Of a stretch of DNA of 64,000 nucleotides, positions 55,027 to 64,000 are shown in pieces. The DNA comes from Piscinibacter gummiphilus. Its GTDB lineage: Bacteria > Pseudomonadota > Gammaproteobacteria > Burkholderiales > Burkholderiaceae_C. The notes beneath the pieces were generated by a model. It did no database searches and was not told the DNA's origin. It worked only from the letters and a program-made list of their open reading frames with translations. The translations under genes were made by a program, and so were the position numbers. Each line of letters opens with the position of its first letter. Position 1 is the first letter of the stretch. The DNA lies in NCBI RefSeq assembly GCF_002116905.1, contig NZ_CP015118.1:5146001-5210000 (forward strand), read 5' to 3'.

Positions 55027-57582
55027 GTGAAGAAGTCGTTCGACCTGCGCCGCACCGCGCTCGCCCTTGCCGTCAGTTCCGCCCTCGCCCTCGCCGCCTG
55101 CGGCGGTGACGACGACACGGCGGGTTCGGCGCCCGACAACAGCCTGGCGTGGATGACCGAGGCGGTCGTCGCCGAGCAGAAGGCCGCGACCGCGGACACG
55201 GCGAAGGAGGCGGTGGCCAACCGCCGCGCGAAACTCCTGCTGGCCGCGATGACCCTCGAGCAGAAGCAGCAGCAGCTCACGGGCAGCCTGCCGGAGATCC
55301 TCCCCGAGCTCCCCGAGTGCTACGGCGCCCGCCACGTGAGCGGCATCGCCGCGCTGAAGATCCCCACCTTCCGCATCACCAACGGCCCGGTGGGCGTGGG
55401 CCAGAACGACTGCGTCTCCAAGAGCATCTACGAGCAGGTGATCGCCGGCCTGAAGTCGTTCACGGCCGCGTACACCGACCCGAGTTCGGCGAAGGCCACG
55501 GCGCTGCCGTCGGCCATGGGCGTGGCCGCGTCGTTCGACCCGGCGGTCGCCACCGCCTTCGGCGAGGTGATCGGCACCGAGATGAACAACCTGGGCCTGC
55601 ACGTCTTCGAGGCCCCGGGCGTGAACATGGCCCGCCTGCCCATCCTCGGCCGCAACTTCGAGTACTTCGGCGAAGACCCGTACCTCACCGGCACCATGGG
55701 CGTGGCCGAGGTGAAGGCCGTGCAGGCCAAGGGCCTGATCGGCATGGCGAAACACTTCGTCGCGAACGAGCAGGAAACCAACCGCATGACGATCCAGCAG
55801 ACCGTCGACCGGCAGGTGCTGCGCGAGATCTACCTGATCCCGTTCGAGATGGCGGTGAAGGACGGCAAGTCGGCGTCCATCATGTGCGCCTACAACTACG
55901 TCAACAGCTTCTCGTCCTGCCAGAACGAGGAGATGCTGACCGGCGTGCTCCGCAACGACTGGGGCTTCACCGGCTACGTGCAGTCCGACTTCTTCGCGAT
56001 GAAGAGCACGGCGGGCACGCTGGACGCGGGCATGGACCACGAGATGCCGATTCCGCAGTTCTGGTCGAAGACCAACCTCAACGCCGGACTGGCCTCGGGC
56101 TCGATCAACACCGCGCAGCTCGACAAGGCGCTCGAGCGGCGCTACACGCAGATGTTCAAGGCGGGCATCTTCGACCGCGCGCTGAAGCAGACCCCGATCG
56201 ACTTCACCGCCAACGGCGTCGTCGCACGTGACATCGGTGCCAAGGCGGCCGTGCTGCTGCAGAACAACGGCGCGCTGCCCATCGCCTCCACGGTGCAGAC
56301 GGTGGTGCTGATCGGCAAGGCCACCCAGGTGTACGCGCAGCAGGCCGTGGCCGGCGGCGTGATGGTGGGTCAGCCGATGGGCGCCGGTGGCGGCAGCTCG
56401 GACGTGGTGCCGAACTACACCGTCGCGCCGGTCGACGGCCTGCGCGACGCGCTGAAGGCGCTGGGCAACACCACCGCGAAGGTCAAGCTGATCCTCGTGG
56501 ACGACGGCAACACGACCGCGACGATCGACGGCACGGCCACCACCTTCGCGGCGGCCCTGACCGAGGCGGCGAACGCCGACGCCGTGGTGATGATGGCGGG
56601 CACGATCTCCGAGGAAGGCGCCGACCGCGCCACCTTCACGGCCACCAACGGCACCACCCTCGCCACCCCGGCCGGCGACGGCAGCAGCCTCGACTGGTAC
56701 GCGGCCCGCTCGAACGTCATCGCCACCACCGGCACGAGCAACACCGCGAAGAACAGCAACACCGTCGCGATGATCCAGGCCGTGATGGCGACGGCGTCGG
56801 CCACGGCCACGCCGATGGCGCAGAAGGCCACGCTGGTGCTGAAGGACAACGCGGGCGTGTCGATGGACCCGTCCCTCGTGGGCGCCGCCGGCCCCTCCAT
56901 CCTCGAGGTGTGGTTCCCGGGCCAGGAGGACGGCAACATCGTGGCCGACCTCGTGTTCGGCCGGAAGACCCCCGGCGGCAAGCTGCCGGTCACCTTCCCG
57001 TTCGCCGGCAAGGGCTTCCTCGACACGGTCACCACGCAGCAGTTCCCCGGCCTCGTGGGCGGCGACGGCGTGACGCAGGTGGTCGAGTACACCGAGAAGC
57101 TGCACATGGGCTACCGCTGGTACGACGCGAACGTCAGCGGCCAGTGCGCCCCGGTGGCGGGCGTCAACCCGTGCGTGGCCTTCCCGTTCGGCCACGGCCT
57201 CTCGTACACCACCTTCACCACCACCGCCCCGAGCGTGGCACTCGCCAGCGGCAAGTACACGGTCAAGGCCACGGTGACCAACACGGGCGCCAAGGCCGGT
57301 GCCGAGGTCGTGCAGGTGTACCTGTCGCTGCCGACCGGTGCCAGCACGGTGGGTGCCGCGCAGCCGCCGAAGCGCCTGGTCGGCTTCCAGAAGGTGGACC
57401 TCGCCGCGGGCGCATCGAAGGAGATCACCCTCACCATCGACCCGGCCGCCAGCAACCACCCGCTGAGCGTGTGGAGCACCACGTACAACCAGTGGATCAC
57501 CGCCGCCGGGACGTACACGGTGCACCTCGGCAAGTCGTCCTCGCCGAGCGACCTCGTGGTGGCCGGCACCTTCACCCGCTGA
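55027..57582 (+). CDS. GH3 family beta-glucosidase-like lipoprotein
   Basis: An 851-residue exported enzyme. The signal ends in a lipobox, ALALAACGG, so it is probably lipid-anchored. The GH3 TIM barrel includes FRITNGPVGVGQNDC, EDPYLTGTMG, GMAKHFVANEQETNR and the nucleophile Asp321 in YVQSDFFAMK. The second alpha/beta domain (GAKAAVLLQNNGALP) and a C-terminal fibronectin-III-like domain (GYRWYDANVSG, FPFGHGLSYTTF, LVGFQKVDLAAG) follow. It likely cleaves beta-glucosides in the periplasm or at the surface. Regulated by the divergent LysR by position. Confidence 0.92.
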   Translation: MKKSFDLRRTALALAVSSALALAACGGDDDTAGSAPDNSLAWMTEAVVAEQKAATADTAKEAVANRRAKLLLAAMTLEQKQQQLTGSLPEILPELPECYGARHVSGIAALKIPTFRITNGPVGVGQNDCVSKSIYEQVIAGLKSFTAAYTDPSSAKATALPSAMGVAASFDPAVATAFGEVIGTEMNNLGLHVFEAPGVNMARLPILGRNFEYFGEDPYLTGTMGVAEVKAVQAKGLIGMAKHFVANEQETNRMTIQQTVDRQVLREIYLIPFEMAVKDGKSASIMCAYNYVNSFSSCQNEEMLTGVLRNDWGFTGYVQSDFFAMKSTAGTLDAGMDHEMPIPQFWSKTNLNAGLASGSINTAQLDKALERRYTQMFKAGIFDRALKQTPIDFTANGVVARDIGAKAAVLLQNNGALPIASTVQTVVLIGKATQVYAQQAVAGGVMVGQPMGAGGGSSDVVPNYTVAPVDGLRDALKALGNTTAKVKLILVDDGNTTATIDGTATTFAAALTEAANADAVVMMAGTISEEGADRATFTATNGTTLATPAGDGSSLDWYAARSNVIATTGTSNTAKNSNTVAMIQAVMATASATATPMAQKATLVLKDNAGVSMDPSLVGAAGPSILEVWFPGQEDGNIVADLVFGRKTPGGKLPVTFPFAGKGFLDTVTTQQFPGLVGGDGVTQVVEYTEKLHMGYRWYDANVSGQCAPVAGVNPCVAFPFGHGLSYTTFTTTAPSVALASGKYTVKATVTNTGAKAGAEVVQVYLSLPTGASTVGAAQPPKRLVGFQKVDLAAGASKEITLTIDPAASNHPLSVWSTTYNQWITAAGTYTVHLGKSSSPSDLVVAGTFTR

Positions 57583-57614
57583 GCGCGCGCGGGCGATCTC
57601 CGCACAAGTTCGGC

Positions 57615-57638
57615 AAAGGGGCCCTCGGGCCCCTTTTT
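57615..57638 (+). terminator. terminator after the GH3 gene
   Basis: A nine-bp stem AAAGGGGCC / GGCCCCTTT with a CTCG loop, followed by TT and C. It lies 32 bases after the GH3 stop. Confidence 0.8.
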
Positions 57639-57737
57639 CGTTCTTCCGCAACTCCGCATCGTCCCGGATGGCCGAACCGGTTCCACTCGCCCAGACTGCT
57701 TGGTCCGTCACACGCGAAGACGTCGAAGGGCGAGACG

Positions 57738-58538
57738 ATGGACCCGCACAACCAACTGCACCTCTGGGACGACCGCTTCCTCTACGTCACGCCCGAGATC
57801 CATTCGGGCCTGACCGCGCGTTCGACGGCCACGCTGCTGCTGTCCGCGGTGGGCCGGCCGTTCCGGCTCGAAGGCCTCGACGGTGAAAGCGTGCGCTGCG
57901 AGGCGGCCCTCGTGGCGCCGCACGTGCCGCGGCGGCTGGACGTGGACGGCGGCGGCCTGCTGTCGCTCAACCTCGAACCCGCGACCCCGGCCTTCCGCCA
58001 ACTCGCAACGCGCATCGGCGAACGGGGCATCGACGTGCTGGACCCGCGCCGGTTCGGCACGCTGCGCGACCTGTTCCAGCCTGCGCTGGACGGCGAGCTG
58101 AACGCGGTGCAGCTGCGCCACCTCTGCACCCGCCTCGTCGAGTGCGTGACCGGCGGCCCCGAACACGCCGCCGCACTCGACCCGCGCGTGGAGCGGGTGA
58201 TGCAGGCCCTCCGGGAGAACACCGAGCCGCAGTCCCTCGCGAAACTCTCGGCCCTCGCCTGCCTGTCGCCCGATCGCCTCACCCACCTCTTCGCCCAGCA
58301 GGTGGGCCTGTCGATCAAGCGCTACGCGCTGTGGGGCAAGGTGCGGCGATCGGTCGCGCTGATCAGCGGCGCGCCACGCCTCACCGACGTCGCGCTGAAC
58401 GGGGGCTTCACCGACGCGGCCCACATGAGCCGCACCTTCCAGAGCTACTTCGGTCTGCAGCCGTCGTTCGTCAGCCGGCAGATCGACGTCCGGACAAACC
58501 CGCGGAACGGTGCCGCGGTGGCGGGCATAGCCGCTTAG
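57738..58538 (+). CDS. AraC-family transcriptional regulator
   Basis: A 266-residue protein. The C-terminal ~100 residues are two helix-turn-helix motifs: SLAKLSALACLSPDRLTHLFAQQVG and LTDVALNGGFTDAAHMSRTFQ, then FGLQPSFV, as in AraC regulators. The N-terminal domain is a divergent sensor (HLWDDRFLYVTPEIHSG). The ATG follows a GGGCGAGACG leader. It lies 63 bases before the acylase gene and may control it. Confidence 0.85.
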   Translation: MDPHNQLHLWDDRFLYVTPEIHSGLTARSTATLLLSAVGRPFRLEGLDGESVRCEAALVAPHVPRRLDVDGGGLLSLNLEPATPAFRQLATRIGERGIDVLDPRRFGTLRDLFQPALDGELNAVQLRHLCTRLVECVTGGPEHAAALDPRVERVMQALRENTEPQSLAKLSALACLSPDRLTHLFAQQVGLSIKRYALWGKVRRSVALISGAPRLTDVALNGGFTDAAHMSRTFQSYFGLQPSFVSRQIDVRTNPRNGAAVAGIAA

Positions 58539-58545
58539 TTCAAGC

Positions 58546-58562
58546 CAGCCGCAAAGCGGCTG
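58546..58562 (+). other. small hairpin between araC-like and acylase genes
   Basis: A seven-bp stem CAGCCGC / GCGGCTG with an AAA loop, eight bases after the AraC-like stop. No T-run. It may be an attenuator or simply a weak terminator. Confidence 0.35.
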
Positions 58563-58601
58563 CCTATCCTCCGCCGCTCCATGCAGTCGAACGGAGATTC
58601 C

Positions 58602-61115
58602 ATGCAACGCTTGTTCTTCCGCGGCAGAGCGCCGCTGACCGCGCTGGCCCTGGCCACCGTCGCCCTGGTCGCCGCGTGCGGCAGCGACGACGACGCCCCC
58701 GAGCCCACGTTCAAGGCCGACATCCGCCGCACGGGGATGGGCATTCCCCACATCAAGGCGGACAACTGGAGCGGCATCGGCTACGGCCTCGCGTACGCGC
58801 AGGCCCAGGACGACCTGTGCACGCTGGCCGACTCGTTCCTCACGTACCGCGGCGAACGCTCGAAGTTCTTCGGCGCCGACGCCCAGATCCCGTTCTCCAG
58901 CACCATCGGCCGGCCGAAGAACCTCGACGCCGACTTCTTCCACCGCCACGTGCTCAACGACGACGCGATCCAGGCCGTGGTCGCGGCGCAGCCCGACACG
59001 ATGAAGCAGATGATCACGGGCTTCGCGGCGGGCTACAACCGCTACGTGCGCGAGATCAAGGCCGGTGGCGAGGCCGGCGCACACGCCGCATGCCGTGCCG
59101 AGGCGTGGGTCCGCCCCATCACCACCGACGACCTCTACCGCCGCATGTACGCCGCGAACTTCGCCGGCGGCTACAGCAACTTCCTCGCGAACATCGCCAA
59201 CGCGATCGCCCCGGCCGCGGCCGCCGCCACGTCGCCCACCGTGGCGATGGCCCGCCGCGGCACGCGCGCCGCGAAGCCGCTGCAACTCGCCATCGCCTCG
59301 GAGAACCTCCCCGAGTTCCAGGTGGGCGGGGTCGAGGGCGTCGGCAGCAACATGATCGGCTTCGGCACCGCCGCCACCGGCGACGGCAGCCCGCTGCTGT
59401 TCGGCAACCCGCACTGGTACTGGCGCGGCCCCGACCGCTTCTACCAGGCCCACCTCACGATCCCCGGCACGCTCGACGTGAGCGGCTCGACCTTCCTCGG
59501 CATGTCGATCATCCAGATCGGCTTCAACCAGAACGTCGCGTGGAGCCACACGGTCTCGACGGCCCGCCGCTTCGGCTTCTTCCAGCTGACGCTGGCCGCC
59601 GGCGACCCCACCAGCTACATGCGCGACGGCCAGGCCGTGAAGATGAAGGCCCGCGCCATCACGGTGGACGTGCGCCAGACCGACGGCACCGTCACGCCCA
59701 CGACCCGCACGCTGTACGAGTCCGAACACGGCCCGCTCGTGAACCTCGGCCTGCTGAACCCCGCCCTCGCGTGGAGCCAGACGATGGCCTTCGCGATCCG
59801 CGACGTCAACGGCGAGAACTACCGCCTGTACCGCAACTGGCAGCGCTGGAACCAGGCGAAGTCGCTCGACGAGTTCGCCGCCATCCAGCGCGAGGAAGTG
59901 GCCATCCCGTGGGTCAACACGGTGGCCGTGGGCCGCGGCAGCGCGAAGGCCTGGTACGCCGACATCGGCGCGGTGCCGAACGTGTCGCCGGCGCAGATGA
60001 CCGCCTGCGCCACGCCCTTCGGTGCGGCACTCGCCCCGTCGCTGCCCCGCGTGCCGGTGCTCGATGGCTCGAAGAGCTCGTGCGACTGGCAGAGCGACAC
60101 CGACTCGGTGCAGAAAGGCGCCATCGGCCCGGCCCGCCTGCCGAGCCTGATGCGCGCCGACTACGTCGCGAACATGAACGACAGCTACTGGCTCGCGAAC
60201 CCGGCCGAACCGCTGACCGGCTTCCCCACCATCATGGGCCCGGCCGGCACCGAGGCGCAGAGCTTCCGCACCCGCCTCGGCCACCTGATCGCGCAGGGCC
60301 GCCTGGCCGGCACCGACGCCTACGGCAGCAGCACCGCCGCCACCAGCGACATCGTGCGCCGCATGGTGCTCGACAGCCGCGTGCACACGGCCGAGCTGTT
60401 CAAGGACCAGGCGCTGGCGCTGATCTGCACCGGCACGCCGATCTCGGTGACCGGTGACGTTGCCACGGGCACGACCTTCCCCGCCCCCGTCGACGTGGAC
60501 CCGGCGGAAGCCTGCGCGGTGCTCGGCAACTGGAACAACACCGGGACCCGCACCTCGCGCGGCGCGCACCTGTGGGATGAGTTCTGGGCGCGTGCGAGCA
60601 AGGCCACGGCCGCCTCGCTCTACCAGGTGCCGTTCAGCGCCGCGGACCCGATCCGCACGCCGCGTGACCTGAAGACCGACGCCGGCAACACGGCCACGCT
60701 GCGGCAGGCCCTCGGCGCGGCGGTGCTGCGCGTGCAGGCCAGCGGCTACGCACTGGACGCGGAACGCGGCACGGTGCTCTTCGCCACCCGCGGTGGCCAG
60801 AAGATCCCGCTGTACGGCGGCTGCGGCGCGCAGGGGTACTTCACCATCGCGTGTTCGGAGAACCGCCTCGACCAGGGCGGCTACACGATGGACAACAACC
60901 CGAACGGCAACAGCTACATGCAGGTGGTGCGGTTCCCCGAAGGCAAGGTGGAGGCCTACACCTTCCTGACCTTCTCGCAATCCGACGACCCGGCCTCGGC
61001 GCACAACGCCGACTACACCCGCGCCTACAGCAACGGCGAGTGGCTGAAGGTGCCGTACACCGAAGCAGAGATCTCGGCCGACCCGGCGCTGAAGCAGACC
61101 CGCATCAGCGAGTGA
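58602..61115 (+). CDS. penicillin/AHL acylase-like Ntn-hydrolase lipoprotein
   Basis: An 837-residue exported protein of the penicillin amidase superfamily. The signal ends in a lipobox, ALVAACGSDDD. The autoprocessing site is Gly-Ser249 in GVGSNMIGFG, where Ser would become the N-terminal nucleophile of the beta chain. The following PLLFGNPHWYWRGPDRFYQ is like PvdQ and aculeacin-type acylases. QIGFNQNVAWSHTVS and SEHGPLVNLG are further family motifs. Substrate (acyl-homoserine lactone, lipopeptide, other amide) is not fixed by sequence. GGAG precedes ATG 58602; an ATG at 58581 is less likely. Confidence 0.88.
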   Translation: MQRLFFRGRAPLTALALATVALVAACGSDDDAPEPTFKADIRRTGMGIPHIKADNWSGIGYGLAYAQAQDDLCTLADSFLTYRGERSKFFGADAQIPFSSTIGRPKNLDADFFHRHVLNDDAIQAVVAAQPDTMKQMITGFAAGYNRYVREIKAGGEAGAHAACRAEAWVRPITTDDLYRRMYAANFAGGYSNFLANIANAIAPAAAAATSPTVAMARRGTRAAKPLQLAIASENLPEFQVGGVEGVGSNMIGFGTAATGDGSPLLFGNPHWYWRGPDRFYQAHLTIPGTLDVSGSTFLGMSIIQIGFNQNVAWSHTVSTARRFGFFQLTLAAGDPTSYMRDGQAVKMKARAITVDVRQTDGTVTPTTRTLYESEHGPLVNLGLLNPALAWSQTMAFAIRDVNGENYRLYRNWQRWNQAKSLDEFAAIQREEVAIPWVNTVAVGRGSAKAWYADIGAVPNVSPAQMTACATPFGAALAPSLPRVPVLDGSKSSCDWQSDTDSVQKGAIGPARLPSLMRADYVANMNDSYWLANPAEPLTGFPTIMGPAGTEAQSFRTRLGHLIAQGRLAGTDAYGSSTAATSDIVRRMVLDSRVHTAELFKDQALALICTGTPISVTGDVATGTTFPAPVDVDPAEACAVLGNWNNTGTRTSRGAHLWDEFWARASKATAASLYQVPFSAADPIRTPRDLKTDAGNTATLRQALGAAVLRVQASGYALDAERGTVLFATRGGQKIPLYGGCGAQGYFTIACSENRLDQGGYTMDNNPNGNSYMQVVRFPEGKVEAYTFLTFSQSDDPASAHNADYTRAYSNGEWLKVPYTEAEISADPALKQTRISE

Positions 61116-61124
61116 CGGTCCCGC

Positions 61125-61157
61125 GGGCCGGCCGGCGCGGGAGCGCCCGGCCGGCCC
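61125..61157. terminator. long GC hairpin between convergent genes
   Basis: An 11-bp stem GGGCCGGCCGG / CCGGCCGGCCC with a further three-bp inner stem and a GGGA loop, between the acylase gene and the minus-strand gene at 61165. No T-run on either side. Confidence 0.5.
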
Positions 61158-61164
61158 GGTTCAT

Positions 61165-64000
61165 TCATTCACGCACCGACACCCGACCTTCGGCACCGCT
61201 GCCGGTGTCGACCGTCCACAGGCGGCCGGCTTCGTCGAACACGAGCCACTGGTGGTCGACGTGGCGCACGCGGCAAGCGGTGCCCCCGGGCCAGTCCAGC
61301 ACGCCGAGCAACCCGCCCTGGTCGGCCGAGCGCAGTTCGTGGCGACCATCGGCACGCCGCATCATCCATTCGCCCCCGCCGCCCGCGATGGACCATCCGT
61401 CGAGGGCTCCACCGTCCCACGGCGCCGACCACCGCGTGGTGGCCGTGCCCGCGACCCCTTCGCCACGCAGGCTCGCCCCGTCCGGACCGACCCCCAGGTG
61501 CCACCAGCCCCGGCGCGGGTGCAGCAGGCCCCGGCCGTCGCCCTCGGGCAACACGAGCGGTTCGCGCCCGGCCAGCCGGCGCCGGAGTCCGACGTAGTGC
61601 CAGTGTTCGAGGCCCTGCCGGCCGTCGCCCACGACGACGTGCTCGTCCTGGCCGTCGGTCACCACCGCCCCCACCGGGCCGGGCAGGTCCGTCACCTGCC
61701 AGAGCACCTGCTGCAAGCCCTCGCGGGTGTCGAGCACGCGCAGCGCCTTGCCCTGGGCCACGGTCCAGCCGATGCCGTCGAAGGTCGTGGCGCAGAGGTC
61801 GAAGGCGATCGAGCCGAGGTCGGTGACCCGGCGCTCCAGCACGTCGATGCGGCTCACGCGCCACACGTCGCCGCGGGGCGCGAGCGCCAGCGCGACGAGC
61901 CCGCTCGGGGCCGTGACGAGCCGCGAGGCGGGCACCGCGAACCGCGTCCGGACACGCCCGCCCTCGTCCAGCAGCGCGGCCCCCGCCTCGCCGAACGCGA
62001 CGAGGTACCGCCCCGCACCGGCCGGCGCGGCATCGAGGACGGCAAGCGTGCCGGGCTCCGGCGCGTGCCAGACGGGGACGTCGTCGCGTGGTGCCAGTGG
62101 CTCCATCAGCGGAGCCGGCAGCGGCACACCGTCCGGCAGGTCGGCCCGCAGCCAGGGATCCTGCGCGATGTCGAGCAGGCGCTGCACCTGGGGGCGCGGC
62201 AGGCGGCCGACACCGTCCGCCTGGTCCGCGAGCAGCGGCGGCAGCACGCGGCGCGCGAGCTGGTCCACGGCCGCGTTGCGGTCCTTCGCCTCGGCCACCG
62301 CGAGGGCGCCGGCCAGGGCCGCGCGGTCGCGGTGGCGGGCGGGGTCGTCGAGCAGCGCCCGGAGCGGTGTGGCCACCGAGGCCATCGTGTCGGGCGCGAC
62401 CAGTGCCCGGACGATCAGGGCCTGCGCCGCCAGCTCGCCGCCCGCGGCGTCGGCCCGGGCCAGCCACTCGGCCGCCTGCTCGCGGTGGCTGTCGAGCGGC
62501 CACAGCACCCGCACCGCGTCGAGCCAGCGGCCCTCGTCGGCCAGCGACCGGGCCCAGCCCTCGGTCAGTTGCGCGGCCGCCTCGGGCCAGCGCTTGCGCA
62601 GCTGCAGCACGGCCTGCGCGAACGACTGGTCGCGCCGGGCCACCACGACGGCACGCCGCCAGTCGCCGGAGAGGCACAGCAGGCGCACGATGGTGGCGGA
62701 GTCCATGTCCCACTGGAGCGCGAGCTTGGCCGCCTGCTCGAAGCGCTGGTGGCGCTCGAGGTAGTCGAGCGCCTCCTGACGGGACTGCAGCAGCTCGGCC
62801 AGCACGAACACGGCCTCGTCGATCTGCCCCGCGCGGTCGAGCCGCTCGAACGCGCGTCGGTACACCTGGCGCAGGTGGATCTCGAACGCATCGTCCACGC
62901 CGATGCCGGTGCGCGCGCCACCGCCCCGCGGGCGGTCCAGCCGCAGGTCGTCCCGCGGCCCCGGCGTGCCGAAGGCCTGGCCGGCCGATGGTTCGCCGTC
63001 CTTCCCGAGCGGGATCGCGTGGCGCAGCGCCTCGCGCAGGTCGCCCTCGTCGAACATCTCGAGCATGCGCCGCAGGTAGGCCGCCTGCCGGAACCCGATC
63101 AGCGTCGACAGGCGCGAGGCGACGGCGAACCGGGCCAGCCACTGGCGCCATCGCTGTGGCACGGTGCGGGCCGTGCCGCGCGGGGGCACGTCGCCGTGGC
63201 CCGCCCCGCCCTGCCCTGCGGCGCCGGTGCCCTGGCCCGAGCCAGGTGCCGGTCGCGGCGACGCGGCCCCGACGGCCCGCGCGAACCCACGCATCGCCGT
63301 GTCCCACGCCCAGCGCGCCACCATGAAGACCAGCCAGGCCATCACGAGGGCGGTCACCAGCATCGCGAGGCTGCCGCGCGTTCCCTCGTCGGCCACGCCA
63401 CCGAGGAGCCAGGCCGCGAGCAGCACGCCGGCCAGGGCGGAGGGTCCGACGCCGGCCTTCGTCCACCACCCCGGCCGGCGCCTTTCGGCGAGCCGCTGCC
63501 GGAAGCGGTGCTGCTCGTCGCTGGCCGGCGGGAGGTCGAGGCCCAGCACGTCGCGAATGTCGCCCTCGGGGCGCGGCGGGTCGACGAGTTCGAGGACCGG
63601 GGCGAGCCCCTCGTCGTCGAAGGTGTCGTGCAGCGCGAAGGCCCCCACGTCCAGCCACGCCGCGGCATCGAGGGGCACGGCCTGCGCGAAGTGCAGCGGC
63701 ACGGCTTCGCCGCCGCGCACCACCACGAGGTCGCAGGCGGGCAGCGCGGCGCGTTCGTCCGCCGACAGTTCCGCGGTGCTCCAGAACATCCCGTCGCGCA
63801 CGACGGGCCATGCGCGCAGCGCACTGCAGTCGAGGGTCGCAGGCCCGGGCCAGCGCAGCAGGTCGCCTTCGGGGAAACGCAGCACCGTCGCGCCGCGGCG
63901 CCAGTGCGCGAGCACGAGGCCGGCGCGTTCGCCCTCGGTGAAGCGCCGGGCCGGCAGCCAGAGGCCCGCCACCGGCCGATGGCCTTGCAGCACCGGTTCG
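61165..64000 (-). CDS. bpX6-like protein (5' end beyond window)
   Basis: At least 944 residues; the reading frame is still open at the right edge (codons before the apparent GTG at 63993 read Glu-Pro), so the N-terminus is missing. N-terminal part: AGLWLPARRF, VLAHWRRGATVLRFPEGDLL and CDLVVVRGG resemble the bpX6 domain. Two transmembrane helices follow near residues 185-235 (ALAGVLLAAWLLGG, LAMLVTALVMAWLVFMVARW). Then come a Gly/Pro linker, alpha-helical TPR-like repeats (residues ~370-620: AFERLDRAGQIDEAVFVLAELL, EQAAKLALQWDMDSA) and a C-terminal beta-propeller-like region with repeated W/D motifs. Such proteins accompany MoxR AAA+ and vWA partners in bacterial conflict systems. No partner gene is inside the window. 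Confidence 0.6.
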   Translation of the reverse strand, partial: EPVLQGHRPVAGLWLPARRFTEGERAGLVLAHWRRGATVLRFPEGDLLRWPGPATLDCSALRAWPVVRDGMFWSTAELSADERAALPACDLVVVRGGEAVPLHFAQAVPLDAAAWLDVGAFALHDTFDDEGLAPVLELVDPPRPEGDIRDVLGLDLPPASDEQHRFRQRLAERRRPGWWTKAGVGPSALAGVLLAAWLLGGVADEGTRGSLAMLVTALVMAWLVFMVARWAWDTAMRGFARAVGAASPRPAPGSGQGTGAAGQGGAGHGDVPPRGTARTVPQRWRQWLARFAVASRLSTLIGFRQAAYLRRMLEMFDEGDLREALRHAIPLGKDGEPSAGQAFGTPGPRDDLRLDRPRGGGARTGIGVDDAFEIHLRQVYRRAFERLDRAGQIDEAVFVLAELLQSRQEALDYLERHQRFEQAAKLALQWDMDSATIVRLLCLSGDWRRAVVVARRDQSFAQAVLQLRKRWPEAAAQLTEGWARSLADEGRWLDAVRVLWPLDSHREQAAEWLARADAAGGELAAQALIVRALVAPDTMASVATPLRALLDDPARHRDRAALAGALAVAEAKDRNAAVDQLARRVLPPLLADQADGVGRLPRPQVQRLLDIAQDPWLRADLPDGVPLPAPLMEPLAPRDDVPVWHAPEPGTLAVLDAAPAGAGRYLVAFGEAGAALLDEGGRVRTRFAVPASRLVTAPSGLVALALAPRGDVWRVSRIDVLERRVTDLGSIAFDLCATTFDGIGWTVAQGKALRVLDTREGLQQVLWQVTDLPGPVGAVVTDGQDEHVVVGDGRQGLEHWHYVGLRRRLAGREPLVLPEGDGRGLLHPRRGWWHLGVGPDGASLRGEGVAGTATTRWSAPWDGGALDGWSIAGGGGEWMMRRADGRHELRSADQGGLLGVLDWPGGTACRVRHVDHQWLVFDEAGRLWTVDTGSGAEGRVSVRE

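Noticed and set aside
54982..57711. Open frame of about 900 codons antisense to the GH3 gene
   Set aside because: Composition is His/Arg/Val/Gly-rich with no motif, and the plus-strand GH3 frame has complete catalytic motifs.
57708..61004. Open frame of about 1,100 codons antisense to the AraC and acylase genes
   Set aside because: Low-complexity shadow of the codon bias; both plus-strand genes have clear family motifs and signals.

Overview
The window is chromosomal DNA of a high-GC betaproteobacterium, most likely a member of the Burkholderiales (Rubrivivax/Leptothrix/Roseateles-like). This is inferred from the yceD-rpmF-maf neighbourhood, the DUF3108 / M61 peptidase / DsbC / UbiH-like series, the strong GC bias and the typical gene lengths. 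No 16S or other marker is present to fix the genus. No rRNA, tRNA, CRISPR array, insertion sequence, integrase or prophage gene is visible.

Layout. (1) 1-5.6 kb, housekeeping: rpmF (cut by the left edge) and yceD on minus; maf and an RsmI-like methyltransferase on plus; a coupled pair (Fe(II)/2-oxoglutarate oxygenase-like protein and aldo/keto reductase); a DEAD-box RNA helicase on minus. (2) 5.7-38.1 kb, a large surface-polysaccharide locus. It opens with dTDP-L-rhamnose genes (rfbBDAC), then GDP-mannose/GDP-fucose genes (manC, fcl, gmd), UDP-glucose dehydrogenase, a second Gmd-like enzyme, a flippase, an FkbM methyltransferase, UDP-xylose synthase, glycosyltransferases and a methyltransferase, all on plus. 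A minus block follows (methyltransferase, WbsX-like protein, GT2, Wzy-like polymerase), then a plus pair (GT2, WecA/WbpL-like transferase). A long minus operon closes the locus: UDP-diNAcManA-type genes (wbpB, wbpD, wbpE), second flippase, acetyltransferase, two glycosyltransferases, methyltransferase, aminotransferase, PglC-like transferase and WbpM-like dehydratase. (3) 38.2-47.5 kb: lysS, then minus genes comprising a three-gene envelope cassette (YVDPGSG small protein, two-domain methyltransferase, sulfatase-like membrane protein), a DUF3108 protein, an M61 peptidase, dsbC and a ubiH-like hydroxylase. (4) 47.6-53.1 kb on plus: an AsmA-family protein, a hybrid histidine kinase and ychF. (5) 53.2-61.1 kb: a periplasmic repeat protein and a LysR regulator on minus; a GH3 lipoprotein, an AraC regulator and a penicillin/AHL-acylase-like lipoprotein on plus. 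(6) 61.2-64 kb: a large minus-strand protein, running off the right edge, that resembles bpX6 proteins of MoxR-vWA conflict systems.

The polysaccharide locus encodes precursor routes to dTDP-rhamnose, GDP-mannose, GDP-fucose, UDP-glucuronate, UDP-xylose and part of the UDP-2,3-diacetamido-uronate route. It also has two different initiating phosphoglycosyltransferases, two flippases and one recognisable polymerase. This suggests that two glycans, or one mosaic cluster, are made here. Several housekeeping genes have a -10-like hexamer only 6-7 bases before the start codon, which suggests leaderless transcripts.
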